Source: Alloalcanivorax marinus (GTDB lineage Bacteria > Pseudomonadota > Gammaproteobacteria > Pseudomonadales > Alcanivoracaceae). From it: a stretch of 64,000 nt of DNA. The notes beneath the pieces were generated by a model, which saw nothing but the letters and a program-made list of their open reading frames with translations, was not told the DNA's origin and searched no databases. This document shows, piece by piece, positions 1 to 10,382 of the stretch (position 1 is the first letter of the stretch; the number at the start of each line of letters is the position of its first letter). The stretch lies in assembly GCF_016906305.1 (NCBI RefSeq), contig NZ_JADDOL010000010.1, positions 1-64,000 of the forward strand, read 5' to 3'. The position numbers were made by a program, and so were the translations under genes.

Positions 1-150
1 TTGACTTGTTCAAAGCCGATGTCTATTGAGACATCCAACTCCGAACAGGTCCCACGCGTTTGCTTGCCTGATTGTTAAAGAACGTTTGGAAGCGCTTGGC
101 TTCCCGACCCGGCCGCTGCTGCTTGGCTGCGTCCGCCGTCGTTGTGGGAG
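1..150 (-). other. 5' leader of an rRNA operon (16S gene beyond left edge)
   Basis: Read on the minus strand, this stretch runs from a strong promoter toward the left edge and holds a boxA antitermination element, CGTTCTTTAACA, at 73-84, followed by AATCAGGCAAGC, the usual arrangement just ahead of a bacterial 16S rRNA gene. A perfect 7-bp inverted repeat (GATGTCT/AGACATC, about 19-36) lies further downstream and could belong to the processing stem around the 16S precursor. No 16S sequence is inside the window. From memory, msrQ also adjoins an rRNA operon in Pseudomonas aeruginosa, which fits. Confidence 0.8.
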
Positions 151-153
151 CGC

Positions 154-181
154 ATTCTAGGGATTTGCGGAGAGCCGTCAA
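154..181 (-). promoter_or_regulatory. rRNA operon promoter
   Basis: The minus strand carries TTGACG (176-181), a 16-bp spacer and TAGAAT (154-159), followed by a GC-rich discriminator (GCGCTCCC), typical of stringently controlled rRNA promoters. The A/T-rich stretch just upstream (about 183-240) could act as an UP element. It drives the leader described for 1-150. Confidence 0.8.
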
Positions 182-262
182 CACTTTTTTCATCACGGAT
201 TCATCAAATGGTCAGAACTTGATCATGACGATGAAAAAAGCATCTTTCCAGGCCCAAACCGC

Positions 263-862
263 TCATTTTCCAGGCAAAAACCGTCCGCGCAGCCGGTAGG
301 CCACCAGCACCAGCGCCACCGCCAGAAACGCCAGTGATTCACCGAAACCGGATTTCTGCACCCAGAACTGATGAACCAGCGCCAACGGCAGGGCCAGAAA
401 GATCAGCCTGTGCAATTTCACCCACCGCTGCCCCATCCTGCGGCGCGCCTTGCGGGTGCTGGTCAGCGCCAGCGGCCACAGCGCCAGCCAGGCAGCGGCG
501 CCGACGATGATATAGGGGCGCTTGCTCAGTTCGGTGGCCAGCCGCCCCGGATCCCAGCCCAGAATCAGCGTGGCCCAGGCCAGGAAGTGCAGACTGGCGT
601 AGATAAACATCCACAATCCGAAGGTGCGTCGCCAGATCACCAGGGCGGGAACATTGAGCAAGCGCGCCGCCGGGCGCATGGTCAGGCACACCAGCAACAG
701 CACCAGAGCCCACCAGCCCAGGGCATTGACCAGCGCCGCCACCGGATCCGGGCCGCTGGCGCCGGTGAGGCCCTGCCACAGCACCCAGGCCAGGGGCAGC
801 GCCCCCAGGGGCCAGGCGATCCAGGTCCAGGCCTTCGGGCTCCTGCCCTTACCCGCCGCCAT
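263..862 (-). CDS. msrQ: MsrQ, haem-binding membrane subunit of the MsrPQ methionine sulfoxide reductase
   Basis: MsrQ is an inner-membrane b-type cytochrome that passes electrons from the respiratory chain to periplasmic MsrP. The 199-residue protein has about six hydrophobic segments and the family signature RRTFGLWMF near residues 78-86. Histidines at 92, 151 and 164 sit where the haem ligands of E. coli MsrQ (YedZ) lie. Its ATG overlaps the msrP stop by one base (TGATG), so the two are translationally coupled. Length is normal for the family. It is the last gene before the divergent-facing rRNA leader; no clear terminator was seen. Confidence 0.93.
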   Translation of the reverse strand: MAAGKGRSPKAWTWIAWPLGALPLAWVLWQGLTGASGPDPVAALVNALGWWALVLLLVCLTMRPAARLLNVPALVIWRRTFGLWMFIYASLHFLAWATLILGWDPGRLATELSKRPYIIVGAAAWLALWPLALTSTRKARRRMGQRWVKLHRLIFLALPLALVHQFWVQKSGFGESLAFLAVALVLVAYRLRGRFLPGK

Positions 863-1857
863 CAGTAGTTCTTTCTCAGGTCCATGCCCTTGTACAGGCC
901 GGCCACCTGATCGTAGCCATTGAACAGCTCGGTGGGTTGCCAGTTCGGATTGAACAGGGAGTTGGGCAGGCGCCGCTCCCGGGACTGGGACCAGCGCGGG
1001 TGATCCACTTCCGGGTTCACGTTGGCGTAGAAACCGTATTCCCTCGGCGCCAGCAGATTCCAGGTGGTCTCCGGGCGCTTCTCGGTGAATTCGATGCGCA
1101 CGATCGATTTGATCGACTTGAAGCCGTACTTCCAGGGCACCACCAGCCGCATCGGCGCGCCGTTCTGGTTGGGCAACGTGCGCCCGTACAGGCCGATGGC
1201 CATCAGGGTCAGCGGATGCATGGCCTCGTCCAGGCGCAGGCCTTCCCGGTAGGGAAAATCGATGCCGGTGAACGGCGAGTCCACGCCGGGCATCTGCTTG
1301 GGATCGGCCAGGGTGGTGAAGGCCACGTAGCGGGCCTTGCTGGTGGGCTGCAGTTTCTTGAGCAGCGACGCCATCGGGATCCCCACCCAGGGAATCACCA
1401 TGGACCAGGCCTCCACGCAGCGCAGCCGGTAGATACGCTCTTCCACCGGCAGCCCCTTGAGCAGATCTTCCAGGTCGAAGGTGCCGGTGCGCTCGGCGGC
1501 GCCGGCCACGGTGACCTGCCAGGGGTGGGTTTTCAGGCCACCGGCGTGGGCCGCCGGGTCGTCCTTGCCGGTGCCGAACTCGTAGAAGTTGTTGTAGTGG
1601 GTGACGTCGTCGAAGGGAGTGAGCTTCTCGTCGGTGCGCGGCTCACCGGCTTTGGCGCCGGACACCTGCTGGCGCAACCAGGCCGGGCGCGAGCCGTCCT
1701 CGGCGGCCGGGTCCACGGTGCGCGCCCAGGCCGGGGTGGCGGCGAACAGGCCGGCCAGCCCGCCCAGAATCATCAGCTCACGGCGCTTGAGATAAACGGA
1801 TTCCGGGGTGATTTCGGAGCTTTTCGGGTCATTTCGGTGGCGTTTTCGAATCAGCAC
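862..1857 (-). CDS. msrP: MsrP, periplasmic molybdopterin methionine sulfoxide reductase
   Basis: MsrP reduces methionine sulfoxide in periplasmic proteins using a molybdopterin cofactor. The 331-residue product has a twin-arginine export signal (arginines 25-26 in [11 protein letters not shown], then a hydrophobic stretch ending at AWA, about residue 45) and the cofactor-ligand cysteine at 147 in [11 protein letters not shown]. Translation starts at a GTG, with AGGAG eight bases upstream supporting that choice. It lies 68 bp behind pssA with no terminator in between, so some co-transcription with pssA is possible. The msrP-msrQ pair is standard in proteobacteria. Confidence 0.94.
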   Translation of the reverse strand: MLIRKRHRNDPKSSEITPESVYLKRRELMILGGLAGLFAATPAWARTVDPAAEDGSRPAWLRQQVSGAKAGEPRTDEKLTPFDDVTHYNNFYEFGTGKDDPAAHAGGLKTHPWQVTVAGAAERTGTFDLEDLLKGLPVEERIYRLRCVEAWSMVIPWVGIPMASLLKKLQPTSKARYVAFTTLADPKQMPGVDSPFTGIDFPYREGLRLDEAMHPLTLMAIGLYGRTLPNQNGAPMRLVVPWKYGFKSIKSIVRIEFTEKRPETTWNLLAPREYGFYANVNPEVDHPRWSQSRERRLPNSLFNPNWQPTELFNGYDQVAGLYKGMDLRKNY

Positions 1858-1925
1858 GGTTCGATCTCCTGTTCGGCCACTCGGCGGGAGCGGCGAATCC
1901 GTTAGAGAGGCGAACCGCGCTTTTG

Positions 1926-2726
1926 TTACACGGACTTCTTGCGCAGCCGCCAGAGATTCAGCAGCAGACCGGTGACCACATAGACCACGGCCACGGTCAG
2001 CAGCACCAGCGGCGGGTCCAGGAATACGATGGCGAATGCCACGATCACGCCCAGCAGCACCTTGAAGGGCACCCGCCCAATATGAAACTCCTTGAACGAG
2101 TGGTAGCGCACCGAGGACACCATCAGCAGACCGGCGCCGGCTACCGTGAAGGCTACCAGCCAGGAGATGTCGTTTCCGTCAACGCCACGGCTGGCGCCCA
2201 GCCACACCAGGGTGGCCACCAGGCCAGCGCCGGTGGGGCTGGGCAGCCCGATAAAGAAGCGCTTGTCGGTGCTCTCCGCCTGCACATTGAAACGGGCCAG
2301 CCGCAGGGCGGCACAGGCCAGGTAGATGAAGGCGGCCATCCAGCCGAACTTGCCCAGCTCGGACAGGCCCCAGGAGTAGGCCACCAACCCCGGCGCCACG
2401 CCGAAGGCCACGCAGTCCGACAGCGAGTCGTACTCCGCGCCGAACTTGCTCTGGGTGTTGGTGAGGCGCGCCACGCCACCATCCAGACCATCGAGAATAC
2501 CGGCCACGATAATGCCCACCGCGGCCGCCTCGAACAGGCCGTTCATGGCCGCGACGATGGCGTAGAAGCCGGCGAACAGGGCGCCGGTGGTGAACAGGTT
2601 GGGCAGCAGGTACACCCCCTTGTGGCGGGCGCCGGTGCGTTCGGCTTCCACCACCTCGAAGGCGTCGGGCGCGCGGTCACCGGTCTCGGGGGAACGGTCC
2701 TGGGGACGGTCTTGATGCTCGGCCAT
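1926..2726 (-). CDS. pssA: CDP-diacylglycerol-serine O-phosphatidyltransferase
   Basis: Integral membrane enzyme that makes phosphatidylserine, precursor of phosphatidylethanolamine, from CDP-diacylglycerol and serine. The CDP-alcohol phosphatidyltransferase signature DGx2ARx8Gx3Dx3D is complete at residues 82-104 of 266. Several hydrophobic segments follow. The first ~30 residues are hydrophilic and charged and precede the conserved start of the domain. It lies behind ilvC, separated by a hairpin terminator, as in pseudomonads. TAGACT just downstream of that hairpin could be a weak -10 for pssA, but no good -35 accompanies it. Confidence 0.92.
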   Translation of the reverse strand: MAEHQDRPQDRSPETGDRAPDAFEVVEAERTGARHKGVYLLPNLFTTGALFAGFYAIVAAMNGLFEAAAVGIIVAGILDGLDGGVARLTNTQSKFGAEYDSLSDCVAFGVAPGLVAYSWGLSELGKFGWMAAFIYLACAALRLARFNVQAESTDKRFFIGLPSPTGAGLVATLVWLGASRGVDGNDISWLVAFTVAGAGLLMVSSVRYHSFKEFHIGRVPFKVLLGVIVAFAIVFLDPPLVLLTVAVVYVVTGLLLNLWRLRKKSV

Positions 2727-2776
2727 GGTTGCTCACGGTTATGGGCGTTGCCGCTAGTCTACCCCAGGCACCGGAC

Positions 2777-2807
2777 GCAAAAAACGCGCCCGGGGGCGCG
2801 TTTTTGC
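2777..2807 (-). terminator. Rho-independent terminator after ilvC
   Basis: GCAAAAAACGCGCC, a CGGG loop and GGCGCGTTTTTGC form a strong GC stem flanked by A and T runs, so it can terminate on either strand. On the minus strand it lies about 30 bp past the ilvC stop and before pssA. Confidence 0.8.
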
Positions 2808-2838
2808 AAAGCTTGAGGCCGCCAAGGGGCGGCGCGCT

Positions 2839-4864
<2,026 letters not shown>

Positions 4865-4873
4865 ACCGGCGGC

Positions 4874-5668
4874 TCAGGACGGATCGGTGAACAGATTGCT
4901 GCTGGACGGGTCCGCCAGGGACTGCAGGATGGCGCGGCTGACCAGGGTGCATTTGACCCCGTTGACCATCCGGTAGGCGCCGTCGTAGGGCGGGAACCAG
5001 AAGGCGCGGATCTTGCGCTCCACGTCGTCGCCGTCGCGCACCTCTTTCATCGCTTCCATCTCCGCCCGGCTCACATAGCGACCGCCGTGGTTGGGGGTGG
5101 TGGGCAACGGCGACGAGTCCGCCAGCAGGCGCTCGGTGACCGCCTGGAAGCCCGCCAGCAGCTGCGGCTGGGACTTGGCTTCCAGGCTGCGCGCGGTTTC
5201 GTGGTCCCGGTCCACCGGGAAGGTGCGCACCTCGATGATCGCGCCGGTATCAATGTCCTCGTCCACATAGTGGGCGGTCACCGCCCACTCGGGCCGGTCC
5301 TCGAGAATCGCCAGGTTATAGCCGGCGGTGCCCTTGTACTCCGGCAGCGGCGCCGGGTGGAAATTCACCACGCCCCGCGCGCAGCGCTCCAGCAGCGGCC
5401 GGCGGATCTTCTGCCAGTAGAGCATGGACAGGCCCAGGTCCACTTGTAGATCGCCGGCGGCCACCTTCGCCTCCATGTTGTCCCGGTCGAGAATCGGCAC
5501 GCCGGCGGCGCGGGCCACGTCGCTGGTGGGCGACACGGACAGATGACTGTCGGTGATCACCCCCACCACCTGAACGTCGTCGCGGGCCAGCAGCCAGCGC
5601 AGCGCCTCGGCGGCCACCGGCTTGCGGCCCATGAACAGTACCCGGATTCTGGAAGCGTCATGGGTCAT
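4874..5668 (-). CDS. Formyltransferase-family protein, probably modifies an amino sugar
   Basis: The 264-residue protein has the N10-formyltetrahydrofolate transferase fold shared by Fmt, PurN and sugar N-formyltransferases. The catalytic Asn and His are in VVNFHPAPLPEYKG and the Asp in DEDIDTGAII. It is shorter than methionyl-tRNA formyltransferase and lacks its C-terminal domain. As last gene of the polysaccharide operon, overlapping the sugar transferase by 4 bp (ATGA), it probably N-formylates an amino sugar of the glycan or its precursor. No aminotransferase or dehydratase that would make a 4-amino sugar is in the operon, so the substrate is open. Confidence 0.82.
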   Translation of the reverse strand: MTHDASRIRVLFMGRKPVAAEALRWLLARDDVQVVGVITDSHLSVSPTSDVARAAGVPILDRDNMEAKVAAGDLQVDLGLSMLYWQKIRRPLLERCARGVVNFHPAPLPEYKGTAGYNLAILEDRPEWAVTAHYVDEDIDTGAIIEVRTFPVDRDHETARSLEAKSQPQLLAGFQAVTERLLADSSPLPTTPNHGGRYVSRAEMEAMKEVRDGDDVERKIRAFWFPPYDGAYRMVNGVKCTLVSRAILQSLADPSSSNLFTDPS

Positions 5669-6264
5669 GGTTCATCGTTCCCCTGAAAATAATCGGTGGT
5701 GGCGTGCCCGTCCTTGGCGACGCCGTCCCGTTTGAGGACGGCGCCCACGGTGCGCGCCAGGATACGCAGGTCCAGCCACAGGCTGCGATGGTCCACGTAC
5801 CACACGTCGAGATCGAATTTTTCCTGCCAGGAGATGTTGTTGCGGCCGTTCACCTGGGCCCAGCCGGTGACCCCGGGGCGCACCTCATGGCGGCGGCGCT
5901 GGTGGGCGTTGTACAGCGGCAGATAGCTCATCAGCAGCGGACGCGGGCCCACCAGGCTCATGTCGCCACGCAGCACGTTGATCAGTTCCGGCAGTTCGTC
6001 CAGGCTGCTGTCACGCAGAAAGCGGCCGAACGGCACCAGCCGTTCCGCGTCCGGCAGCAACTCCCCGTTGCCGTCGCGAGCGTCGGTCATGGTGCGGAAC
6101 TTCATCATCTGGAAGGGCTTGCCGTGCAGCCCGGGGCGGGTCTGGCGAAACAGCACCGGCGCCCCCAGCTTGACCCGCACCAGCGCGGCCAGCGCCAGCA
6201 GCACCGGCGACAGCACCAGCAGGGCGCCGCCGGCGACCACCACATCCAGCGAACGTTTAATCAT
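5665..6264 (-). CDS. Initiating sugar (undecaprenyl-phosphate phosphosugar) transferase
   Basis: Small monotopic phosphoglycosyl transferase of the WcaJ/PglC type, which loads the first sugar phosphate onto undecaprenyl phosphate at the inner membrane. The 199-residue protein begins MIKRSLDVVVAGGALL with one membrane segment at about 8-34, then has KFRTM, the DELPELINVLRGDMSLVGPRP region and the PGVTGWAQVNGR motif. The ATG at 6264 was chosen because upstream in-frame sequence belongs to the preceding glycosyltransferase gene, which it overlaps by 8 bp. It is likely the first enzyme on the lipid carrier in this pathway; the donor sugar cannot be told from sequence. Confidence 0.9.
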   Translation of the reverse strand: MIKRSLDVVVAGGALLVLSPVLLALAALVRVKLGAPVLFRQTRPGLHGKPFQMMKFRTMTDARDGNGELLPDAERLVPFGRFLRDSSLDELPELINVLRGDMSLVGPRPLLMSYLPLYNAHQRRRHEVRPGVTGWAQVNGRNNISWQEKFDLDVWYVDHRSLWLDLRILARTVGAVLKRDGVAKDGHATTDYFQGNDEP

Positions 6265-7522
6265 GGCCGCTCTCCTCCGCCGGCCGCGCCGGCGCCCGGC
6301 CTTCCACCAGCCAGCCCACGAAGTCACGGCCCAGGGCGTCCCGGTCAAAGCGACGCCGCGCCAATGCCAGGGCCGCCTCGCCGCGGGCGGCCAGGGCGGC
6401 GCGGTCGTCGGCGGCGGCTTCCAGAGCGTCGGCGAAGGCCGCCGGGTCGTCCGGCGGCACCGCGAACCCGCAACCGCTGGCCTCGATCATGGACGCCAAC
6501 CAGCCCGGGTAGTTGTTCAGCACCGGCAGGCCGGCGGAAATATAGTCAAAAAACTTGTTCGGCGAGGTGCCGTAGTAGAAGGCCGGCACATTGGCGAGAA
6601 TCTGCATGCCCAGATCGGCGGCGGCCATCAGCCCGGCCAGATCCGCCTTGCCCACCGGGTCATGGAACACCATGGCGCCGCCCTGGGCGGCATCCAGCTT
6701 TTCCCGGCGCGCCCGCTCCAGCAGGGCCGGCTTGCGCATGCCCTGCCCTACCAGCACCAGCTTGATGTCGTGGCGGCCCCGGCGGCGCAGTTCGGCGGCG
6801 GCGTCCAGCACCGCGTCCAGCCCGTTGGCCAGACCATGGGTGCCGGTGAAAATCGCCATCAGGTCCGCTTCGCCCACGCCCTCCGGTCGCCAGGGCGAGC
6901 CGGCGTTGCCGAAAATGCGGAAGTCACAGCCATTGGGAATCATGGCGATGCGCTCGTCGGCGATGCCGCGCCGGCGGATGCCTTCCGCCATGCCCGGCGA
7001 CAGCGCCACCAGCCGCTGGGCGGAATGGTAGGAGGTCCACTCCAGCCCGCTCATCAGCGTCAGCACCAGGGGATTGCGGATCACCCCCATGGCCTTGGGC
7101 AGCTCCGGCCACAGATCACGCACCTCGAACACGAACGTCTTGCCGCGCAGCCAGCGCGCCACGATGCCCGGCAGGCCCGCGGTCAGCGGCGTGCTGGTGG
7201 CGAACACCACGTCGTAACGGCGGGTCAGCGCCACCGCCACGCTGCGCAGCGCGAACAGGAGAAACAGCCCGGCCCGCTTCAGGAAGCTGTCGGCGTTGGC
7301 ATAGGCCAGATCGAACTCCAGCACCTGGATGCCATCCACCGTGCCTTCCCGGCGCCCCCGCCGGAACGGCCCGTCCAGGCCGGTTTGCCCGCCGTGGTAG
7401 GAGCCGCACACCATGGTCACCTGATGGCCGGCGTCGATCAGCCGCCGGGCCATCTCGTAGGACCGGGTGCCGGCGGACCCGCTGGGGGTGGAAAAATGCT
7501 GGTGAAAATACAGAACCTTCAT
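6257..7522 (-). CDS. Glycosyltransferase family 4, WbuB-like
   Basis: Cytoplasmic GT-B glycosyltransferase that adds a sugar to the lipid-linked intermediate. The 421-residue protein begins MKVLYFHQHFSTPSGSAGTR, has the DLWPELPKAMG stretch typical of WbuB-type enzymes in the N-terminal lobe, and an acceptor/donor region NKFFDYISAGLPVL in the C-terminal lobe. The ATG at 7522 overlaps the heparinase-like gene stop by 4 bp (ATGA). WbuB enzymes are often assigned an N-acetylated amino-sugar donor, which would fit the UDP-ManNAc/ManNAcA enzymes here, but donor and linkage are inference. Confidence 0.88.
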   Translation of the reverse strand: MKVLYFHQHFSTPSGSAGTRSYEMARRLIDAGHQVTMVCGSYHGGQTGLDGPFRRGRREGTVDGIQVLEFDLAYANADSFLKRAGLFLLFALRSVAVALTRRYDVVFATSTPLTAGLPGIVARWLRGKTFVFEVRDLWPELPKAMGVIRNPLVLTLMSGLEWTSYHSAQRLVALSPGMAEGIRRRGIADERIAMIPNGCDFRIFGNAGSPWRPEGVGEADLMAIFTGTHGLANGLDAVLDAAAELRRRGRHDIKLVLVGQGMRKPALLERARREKLDAAQGGAMVFHDPVGKADLAGLMAAADLGMQILANVPAFYYGTSPNKFFDYISAGLPVLNNYPGWLASMIEASGCGFAVPPDDPAAFADALEAAADDRAALAARGEAALALARRRFDRDALGRDFVGWLVEGRAPARPAEESGHD

Positions 7523-9396
7523 TCCGGAAACGCCCACTCCGTGGTCAAGGTGCCCGCCTCGCCGATTTCGATTTCCAGCACCGGCAGCGGGCTTTTGCGA
7601 CTGTAATAACGGGACTCCCAGCCTTCCACCAGGCGCCGCTCCCGGATCGGCACGGTGGCGCTGACCGTCAGGGTTCGCGGACCGCACACCAGGGTCTCAT
7701 CATCCTGCCAGCGCCACTCGCCCGGGGGCAGGCGCCAGCGCAGCACCGCCCGCGCGCGGAAGCCGGCCACCCGGTCCTGCACGGTCAGGCGGTTCGGCGC
7801 CACCCGTACCTGGCGGTGGTGCTCCGCCCCCCGCCAGTCCCGATAGCCGGCGGCCATGGTCACGCAGCCGGACCCGGCGTCGTCCGGCCCCGCCACCGCT
7901 TCCGCGCTTGGCCAGGCGCCAAACAGAAAACGGCCCAGGCGCGGCATCTGGTCGCGGTCGTCGAACTGCACGGTATTGTGCGCGGCGACGCCGGGAAAAT
8001 ACCGGTTCCAGTCCGGCCCGTCATCCGCCGGCGGGTTATAGCTATAGGTGCCGGCGTCACGCAGCAGGTTCTTGCCGTGCAACCACAGGTCCAAATGGAG
8101 CAGATCGCTCTGCGCCGGCCGGAAACGGAAACGGGGATAGCGGAGCAGCGCCAGCACCCCGCCGGTGCGCGCCACCAGATAGCCGCCGTCCGCGTAGCGG
8201 GCGCTGCGGCCCCACGGCTGGTGGCGGGCCGGTAGCGGCAGATCCAGCCAGGCCAGCACCTCGTCCGCCGCCGGGCAATCGGTGTAGGCACGGGCGTCGG
8301 CGAACAGCGCGGTGGCCAGTTGCACGGACGGGCGAAAATCCCGGTAGTCGCTGTCGGTGAGCGGCAGGAAACGGGCGCCGTCGTTGGCGCCCAGATTGGG
8401 CGCATCGCCGTTGAGCGGGTCGGTCAGATTGCCGAGCCAGGCGGTGGCGGCCCGGGCGCGCCGCAGAAAGCGGTCGGAAAACGGCCGGCGCCCCAGCGCC
8501 CGGCGCCAGCGCTCGGCCATGCTCAGGGTATCCAGCAACACGCGATGGTAGGTCACCGAGTGCTGGCTGAAACTGCCGTCCTCACCGATCAGGCGCGCCG
8601 CCCGGTTTTCCAGCCAGCGCCGCCCGCGCCGCTCCCAGGCGGCGCCGCCCGGCAGCCCCAGGTCCGCCAGCCAGCTGCCGCCCACGAACAGGGCGGCGGC
8701 CTCGGAGGTGCCGTGATTGTTGTCCTGGGCCAGGGCGTAATGAAGCGTGGGCGCGATGCGGGTCAGGTGCGCCGAGATCAGCGCCGCCAGGCCCGGCTCC
8801 GGTGTCTCCACCTGCCCCAGCAGCAGCGCCGCCATGGCCAGATGCAGCACCCGGATCGACGCCTCCTGGCCGCACTTCCAGTTGGGCCCCAGCCAGGGCG
8901 GATTGGCCCGGGCCGCGTCCGTCAGCCAGTGGTTGAGTCGCGCCAGGGCTTCCTCGCGCCGTTCCTGGTCCGGCGCCGCCAGCGCCTGCTGGGCGGCGGC
9001 CAGCACCCAGTCGTAGCGGGACGCTTCCCAGACACCCTTGATGTCGCCCACGCCCGCGTCGAAATCACCGATCCGCCACCAGGGCCGGCGCGGATCCGGC
9101 ACCGCCTGGCCGCTGATCAGGCTGCGCGACCAATCCGGCGGCGCGGCCATGGCTCCCTCCCAGGGCGCCACCCGCAGACCAAACGCCTCCGGCCACGCAT
9201 ACCAGCCCTCCCGCGGCGTGCGCTCCGGACGCAACCGCTCCGGCACCCGGAAAAACGGCCCGGACACCGCCGCCGGCGGCCGCCGCACCGCCCGGTTCAG
9301 CCCGACGCGCAGGCTGAGCCGGTACAGCAGTACCCGGGCGATATTGACGGGCCCAAGGCGCCAGGCGGTACGCAAAAGCAGTGCCGGAGGGCTCAC
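7519..9396 (-). CDS. Heparinase II/III family protein
   Basis: The 625-residue protein has an N-terminal alpha/alpha barrel and a C-terminal heparinase II/III-like beta domain. Residues in lyase active-site positions are present: Asn226-Asn227-His228 (NNHGTSEAAAL), Tyr283 (VTYHRVLLD) and His473 (AAHNTVQFD). No signal peptide is evident, unlike secreted lyases. I chose the GTG at 9396, which overlaps the sulfotransferase stop by 4 bp (GTGA) and has GGATGGGG upstream; an ATG at 9423 is the alternative. Relatives are common in polysaccharide operons. It may cleave, proofread or modify the glycan made here; the true activity is unknown. Confidence 0.88.
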   Translation of the reverse strand: MSPPALLLRTAWRLGPVNIARVLLYRLSLRVGLNRAVRRPPAAVSGPFFRVPERLRPERTPREGWYAWPEAFGLRVAPWEGAMAAPPDWSRSLISGQAVPDPRRPWWRIGDFDAGVGDIKGVWEASRYDWVLAAAQQALAAPDQERREEALARLNHWLTDAARANPPWLGPNWKCGQEASIRVLHLAMAALLLGQVETPEPGLAALISAHLTRIAPTLHYALAQDNNHGTSEAAALFVGGSWLADLGLPGGAAWERRGRRWLENRAARLIGEDGSFSQHSVTYHRVLLDTLSMAERWRRALGRRPFSDRFLRRARAATAWLGNLTDPLNGDAPNLGANDGARFLPLTDSDYRDFRPSVQLATALFADARAYTDCPAADEVLAWLDLPLPARHQPWGRSARYADGGYLVARTGGVLALLRYPRFRFRPAQSDLLHLDLWLHGKNLLRDAGTYSYNPPADDGPDWNRYFPGVAAHNTVQFDDRDQMPRLGRFLFGAWPSAEAVAGPDDAGSGCVTMAAGYRDWRGAEHHRQVRVAPNRLTVQDRVAGFRARAVLRWRLPPGEWRWQDDETLVCGPRTLTVSATVPIRERRLVEGWESRYYSRKSPLPVLEIEIGEAGTLTTEWAFPE

Positions 9397-10361
9397 CGAT
9401 ACCCCATCCTTTGGTTCAACCAACCGGCGTAACGATCAAACTCAGCCAGATCCGCACTACTGAGTTGTTCCCTCCAGCGCTCGTCGAATCTGATCCGGGT
9501 GATGCCCTCACGATCCAGGCGCGCGGGGTTACCGCTGATGTTGTGTTTTCCATCCTTGCTTTCCATCGCCTGGTCAGCGCATTGTTCTGGCAAGCCGACG
9601 AATTCACAAAGACGCCTCAGCGTCGCGACGGGTTCGGTGGCCAGATCTTCGTATCGCAAAGTCAGTGTGTGTTCAGATTTGATCGTCAACAACATCCCGA
9701 GCCTGTAAAACAGGCGGCGACGCCATTCACGCGCGTAGTGAGCGACAGACCGGGGTATGCGGCGTTGATAGGACGCCACGATGGCGCGACCGTCACGGAC
9801 CAGGTGAACCACACGAAGGGATTGCCCTTCTCCCATCGCTGACTGAGTCATATAGAGCGCTTTCATTCGCAACGGTGATTTCGACGAATCCACAATCACC
9901 CTGGAGCCGGTCTGCTCTTCCAGCGCCAGAAAAACACGCCAGCTACGCAGGGTTGCCAGCCAGGCGTCAGCGACATGGGAGTTGAACCGCGCGACTCGGA
10001 ACAGACGCGAGGATCCCAGCAACAACAGTAGCGGCAGCAAAAAGCCTGCATAAAACCTCTGGCCGAGATTTCCCAAATGCGTTTTGTAATCGGCCCAGAA
10101 AGAGCGCCGACTTTCGCCCTCACGTCCTTCTCTGGTTCTCAAACGATCACACACCGGGCCCCACAACGAGCATTCGTTGATGTCCGCGCCACAGGTGCAA
10201 ATCTGTTCCGCGTCGTCGGAGGAAGCCCAGCGGGCAATTCGCTCGATTTCGCCCGTGGAGATTGCTCCCTCCATGTTGCCGACCAGAGTATCCAGCAAGG
10301 TTGTGCCCGAATGACCATGGGCAACGATGTACAAAATAGTCGCGTGATTGGTGCTGGCCAA
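9393..10361 (-). CDS. Sulfotransferase family protein
   Basis: Transfers sulfate from PAPS to a hydroxyl or amine. The 322-residue protein has the 5'-phosphosulfate loop HGHSGTTLLDTL at 15-26 and the 3'-phosphate motif RDGRAIVASY in the second half. A cysteine-rich stretch, Cys55, 57, 64 and 71 (ICTCGADINECSLW), resembles one seen in sulfotransferases of polysaccharide clusters. Translation likely starts at TTG (10361), because GGGAGG lies five bases upstream. Its GC is lower than that of flanking housekeeping genes. In this operon it most likely sulfates the glycan or its lipid-linked repeat, giving a sulfated surface polymer. Confidence 0.87.
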   Translation of the reverse strand: MASTNHATILYIVAHGHSGTTLLDTLVGNMEGAISTGEIERIARWASSDDAEQICTCGADINECSLWGPVCDRLRTREGREGESRRSFWADYKTHLGNLGQRFYAGFLLPLLLLLGSSRLFRVARFNSHVADAWLATLRSWRVFLALEEQTGSRVIVDSSKSPLRMKALYMTQSAMGEGQSLRVVHLVRDGRAIVASYQRRIPRSVAHYAREWRRRLFYRLGMLLTIKSEHTLTLRYEDLATEPVATLRRLCEFVGLPEQCADQAMESKDGKHNISGNPARLDREGITRIRFDERWREQLSSADLAEFDRYAGWLNQRMGYR

Positions 10362-10382
10362 GGTGGCCTCCCATCATTGGAT

